Below are positions 61,860 through 64,000 of a stretch of 64,000 nucleotides of DNA, piece by piece. The notes beneath the pieces were generated by a model. The model was given only the letters and a program-made list of their open reading frames with translations, was not told the origin of the DNA and made no database searches. Location of the stretch: positions 144,778 to 208,777 of the forward strand of contig NZ_FNEY01000005.1 in the NCBI RefSeq assembly GCF_900100305.1, in the 5' to 3' direction. The DNA is from Paracidovorax citrulli. Its GTDB lineage: Bacteria; Pseudomonadota; Gammaproteobacteria; Burkholderiales; Burkholderiaceae_C. Position 1 is the first letter of the stretch, and the number at the start of each line of letters is the position of its first letter. A program made the translations under genes and the position numbers.

Positions 61860-62852
61860 TTACCGGGGAGCATGCTGGAGCGTCCACACACCGTGCGGAG
61901 ACTTGCCCACGTTGATGCGCTGCACCACCTTGCGCTCCACGGTATCGATGACCAGCATCTTCTTTGCCCAACGGGCGCTGACGTAGATCCACCGACCATC
62001 CGGGGAGACATCCATGCAGTCCGGCCCGCCGGGGGCCGGGTACACGTCCACCACCTTCTGGGTGGTCATGTCGATCTTGCTGATGGTGTTGGCCACGCGG
62101 TTGCTGACAAAGATATGACGCTTGTCGCCGGCCCCGCGGAACGCATGCGCCCCGCTGCCGGTCTTGATGCGCTGGACCAGCCTGGGCTCCGCGCCCGAGA
62201 CATCGAACACCTCGACGCCATCGCCGCCGGTGAGGCCCACGAAAAGGAACTTGTCGTCAGCGGAGCCATAGATATCTGCGGGCATGGGCCCCGTCTTGGT
62301 GCGCCAGCGGATCTTCTGCGTGGCGATATCGATGGCCACCAGTTCGTCACTGTCCTGCATGGTCGAATACACCACGCGACTGCCGCTGTCCACCCAGAGA
62401 TGGCTCGGCGTGCGCCCCGTGGCCACGCGCTGAACCAGCGTCAGGTCGTGGCCATCCCAGCGATAGAAATCCACATGGTTCAGGCGGTTCGCCGCAGTGA
62501 TCAACCACTTCATGTCAGGTGTGAAACGGAGGTGGTACGGATCGACGATGTTCCTTACCGTTCTCTGCACCTGCGCGGTGCGCGGATCGATGAAGGTCAG
62601 GCTGTCTGCCAGCGCATTCGCCACGACGAGGGATTTCTCGTCGGGCGTGAGATACATGTGGTGCGGCTCCTTGCCCGTGGGAATCCTCCGCACTTCCTGC
62701 CATGTGGCCGGATCGATGATGCTCACATCGGCATCGAGCGAGTTCAGCACGAACACCGGAGGCGGAGTGGTCGTCGCCAAGGCGGCACCCGTCCAGAAGA
62801 AGCCGGAGCACACGATCGAAAAAAGCCACCGAGGGCACTTGCGCATATTCAT
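61860..62852 (-). CDS. YncE-like exported seven-bladed beta-propeller protein
   Basis: A 330-residue protein with a signal peptide (RWLFSIVCSGFFWTGAALAT). It has repeated propeller blades of about 42 residues, with recurring patterns such as SIIDPATWQEVRRIPTGKEP, HHMYLTPDEKSLVVAN and CMDVSPDGRWIYVSA. YncE/NHL-like propellers are periplasmic binding or scaffold proteins; no substrate can be assigned. The start is an ATG giving MNMRKCPRW; a TTG two codons upstream and an ATG two codons downstream are alternatives. It precedes the NodB-like gene by seven bases, suggesting a shared envelope function. Confidence 0.84.
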   Translation of the reverse strand: MNMRKCPRWLFSIVCSGFFWTGAALATTTPPPVFVLNSLDADVSIIDPATWQEVRRIPTGKEPHHMYLTPDEKSLVVANALADSLTFIDPRTAQVQRTVRNIVDPYHLRFTPDMKWLITAANRLNHVDFYRWDGHDLTLVQRVATGRTPSHLWVDSGSRVVYSTMQDSDELVAIDIATQKIRWRTKTGPMPADIYGSADDKFLFVGLTGGDGVEVFDVSGAEPRLVQRIKTGSGAHAFRGAGDKRHIFVSNRVANTISKIDMTTQKVVDVYPAPGGPDCMDVSPDGRWIYVSARWAKKMLVIDTVERKVVQRINVGKSPHGVWTLQHAPR

Positions 62853-62910
62853 ATCCAAGCCGTTACCACGCCACCATCTTCACTGCACATCCAAGCGCCA
62901 CGCCCGAGGC

Positions 62911-63657
62911 TCAACCTTCAAAGATCCTGCGGACATCCTCTTCACGGAGCCACCGCCAATCACCAGCCTGCAGATCATCGGGCAAATGCAAGCCACCGAT
63001 GCGGATGCGGTGCAACTGCTCCACACGGTTACCCACGGCAGCCACCATCCGCTTGATCTGGTGGTACTTTCCTTCGGTGACCGTGAGATCGAAAACCGGG
63101 CCTTCCTGGAGGACGCAGTCCACAGCGATCACCGGTTTCGGATCATCGTTCAATACGACGCCCTTCAGTAGCTGATCCTTCTGCTGTTGAGAAAGATCAT
63201 ACTTGGCGTGCACCCTGTAGGTCTTTTGTATTTGTTTCTTCGGAGAGCTCACGCGGTGGATGAAACTGCCGTCATCGCTCAGCAGCAACAGTCCCGTCGT
63301 GTCTTGGTCCAACCGTCCGATGGTCTGCACGCCGAGGATCTTTCCCGGTCCTGGCCGCTGCCGCAATGGGTCAGGCAGCAAGGTATAGACGCTGGGATAA
63401 GTGGATGGTTTCTGTGAACACTCCACGGCCGCCGGCTTGTTCATCATGACGTAGGCCCGCTCGTGCCATTGCCAAGCCGTGCCCTGAACATAGAAGGTCA
63501 AGCCCTCGGGATCGACGTCCAGCCCGGCATCGGTGCAAGTCCATGCTCCGCCAGCATCGCCTTTCTCACGCAGTTGAACATGGCCATGCTGGATCAGGCC
63601 GGCGCATACCCTTCTGGTGCCAAACCCTTGGGAATACAGGATATCTTGCAATTGCAC
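62911..63657 (-). CDS. rsuA: 16S rRNA pseudouridine synthase (RsuA family)
   Basis: A 248-residue RsuA-type enzyme. The N-terminal S4-like domain includes LYSQGFGTRRVCAGLIQHGH. The catalytic domain has the key GRLDQDTTGLLLLSDDG (catalytic Asp) near residue 117 and the GKYHQIKRMVAAVGNRVEQL segment. RsuA converts U516 of 16S rRNA to pseudouridine. No ATG is available; a GTG at 63657 has GGAG nine bases upstream, and a TTG two codons later or one five codons earlier are alternatives. It begins only about 15 bases after the rRNA operon terminator, on the same strand. Confidence 0.92.
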   Translation of the reverse strand: MQLQDILYSQGFGTRRVCAGLIQHGHVQLREKGDAGGAWTCTDAGLDVDPEGLTFYVQGTAWQWHERAYVMMNKPAAVECSQKPSTYPSVYTLLPDPLRQRPGPGKILGVQTIGRLDQDTTGLLLLSDDGSFIHRVSSPKKQIQKTYRVHAKYDLSQQQKDQLLKGVVLNDDPKPVIAVDCVLQEGPVFDLTVTEGKYHQIKRMVAAVGNRVEQLHRIRIGGLHLPDDLQAGDWRWLREEDVRRIFEG

Positions 63658-63670
63658 AATCTGGATCTCC

Positions 63671-63712
63671 AAAAAGCAAAACGCCCTCAGACCAATGATG
63701 ATCTGAGGGCGG
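63671..63712 (-). terminator. Rho-independent terminator of the rRNA operon
   Basis: Stem CGCCCTCAGA / TCTGAGGGCG with a loop of about 10 bases. On the minus strand it is followed by TTTTGCTTTTT. It lies 14 bases past the 5S rRNA 3' end and immediately before rsuA. Confidence 0.9.
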
Positions 63713-63726
63713 TTTGGGCTGTAGGA

Positions 63727-63840
63727 GCCTGACGATGACCTACTTTCACACGGGAACCCGCACTATCATCGGCGCAAAGTCGTTTCACTGTCCTGTTCGG
63801 GATGGGAAGGAGTGGGACCAACTTGCTATGGTCATCAGGC
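63727..63840 (-). rRNA. rrf: 5S ribosomal RNA
   Basis: About 114 bases with complementary ends GCCTGATGACC and GGTCATCGTCAGGC and the conserved internal CACTCCTTCCCATCCCGAACAGG. It is the last gene of an rRNA operon read on the minus strand. End positions are accurate to a few bases. Confidence 0.97.
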
Positions 63841-63954
63841 ATAAAGGGTTGCTGTCGAGCATTGTGTGCAGGACGGCGAATTCATAGAGCAAATCAGCTT
63901 GTGTGTTTGATTGCGTCACTTGGCATAACAACTTGACGGATTTGTCAAAGTTAT

Positions 63955-64000
63955 AGGGTCAAGCCGCACGAGCAATTAGTACTGGTTAGCTTAAGCGCTT
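63955..64000 (-). rRNA. rrl: 23S ribosomal RNA, 3' end only
   Basis: The last 46 bases contain, on the minus strand, AACCAGTACTAATTGCTCGT and then GCGGCTTGACCCT, the usual 3' terminus of Burkholderiales 23S rRNA. The gene continues beyond the window. A spacer of about 115 bases separates it from 5S and holds no tRNA. Confidence 0.9.

Overview
The window is a GC-rich (roughly two-thirds G+C by eye) chromosomal segment from a betaproteobacterium. The gene complement and order point to Burkholderiales, family Comamonadaceae, most like Acidovorax/Paracidovorax. This placement is an inference from gene content (tig-clpP-clpX-lon, hpnC/hpnD/hpnE, a Comamonadaceae-type T6SS, ntrBC-glnA) and was not checked against a database.

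Region 1 (1-3.7 kb): the end of an FAD subunit and a complete molybdenum-cofactor subunit of a PaoABC-like aldehyde/xanthine dehydrogenase (+). On the minus strand follow a YgjP-like metallopeptidase, an acidic unknown protein and tRNA-Leu(UAA).

Region 2 (3.9-30.3 kb): a complete type VI secretion locus on the minus strand. In transcription order it is ppkA, tssQ-like lipoprotein, tagH (FHA), pppA, tssJ, tssK, tssL (with OmpA domain), tssM, tagF, tssA, tssB, tssC, tagJ, tssE, tssF, tssG, clpV. It holds baseplate, sheath, membrane complex, recycling ATPase and a full threonine-phosphorylation module. Across an AT-rich, palindrome-containing gap, hcp is transcribed divergently. Behind hcp lies a frameshifted remnant of what looks like a pesticin/T4-lysozyme-type muramidase effector, coupled by an ATGA overlap to an intact exported protein that I infer is its immunity protein. 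No vgrG or PAAR gene is present.

Region 3 (30.4-36.0 kb): hpnC (squalene pathway) divergent from a two-gene RND efflux operon with a TetR-operator-like sequence between them.

Region 4 (36.0-42.7 kb): tRNA-Leu(UAG), then tig, clpP, clpX and lon with candidate heat-shock (sigma32) promoters, then tRNA-Gly, tRNA-Cys and an identical second tRNA-Gly.

Region 5 (42.8-53 kb): hpnD-hpnE, a YihY/BrkB membrane protein, DUF2069, an FAD-linked 2-hydroxyacid dehydrogenase-like gene, a lipoprotein, thyA, DUF4337, folA, an exonuclease III homologue, and a glycine-zipper/DUF2383 protein.

Region 6 (53-64 kb): a nitrogen-control block (glnA with a clear sigma54 promoter, a DUF4124-like gene, ntrB, ntrC), then a minus-strand run of a CinA-type protein, EI24, sterol-desaturase-like, NodB-like deacetylase and YncE-like genes. 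rsuA sits immediately downstream of a ribosomal RNA operon whose 5S gene and 23S 3' end close the window.

Most of the window is core genome. The most unusual part is the hcp / decayed muramidase / orphan immunity segment at 28.1-30.3 kb.
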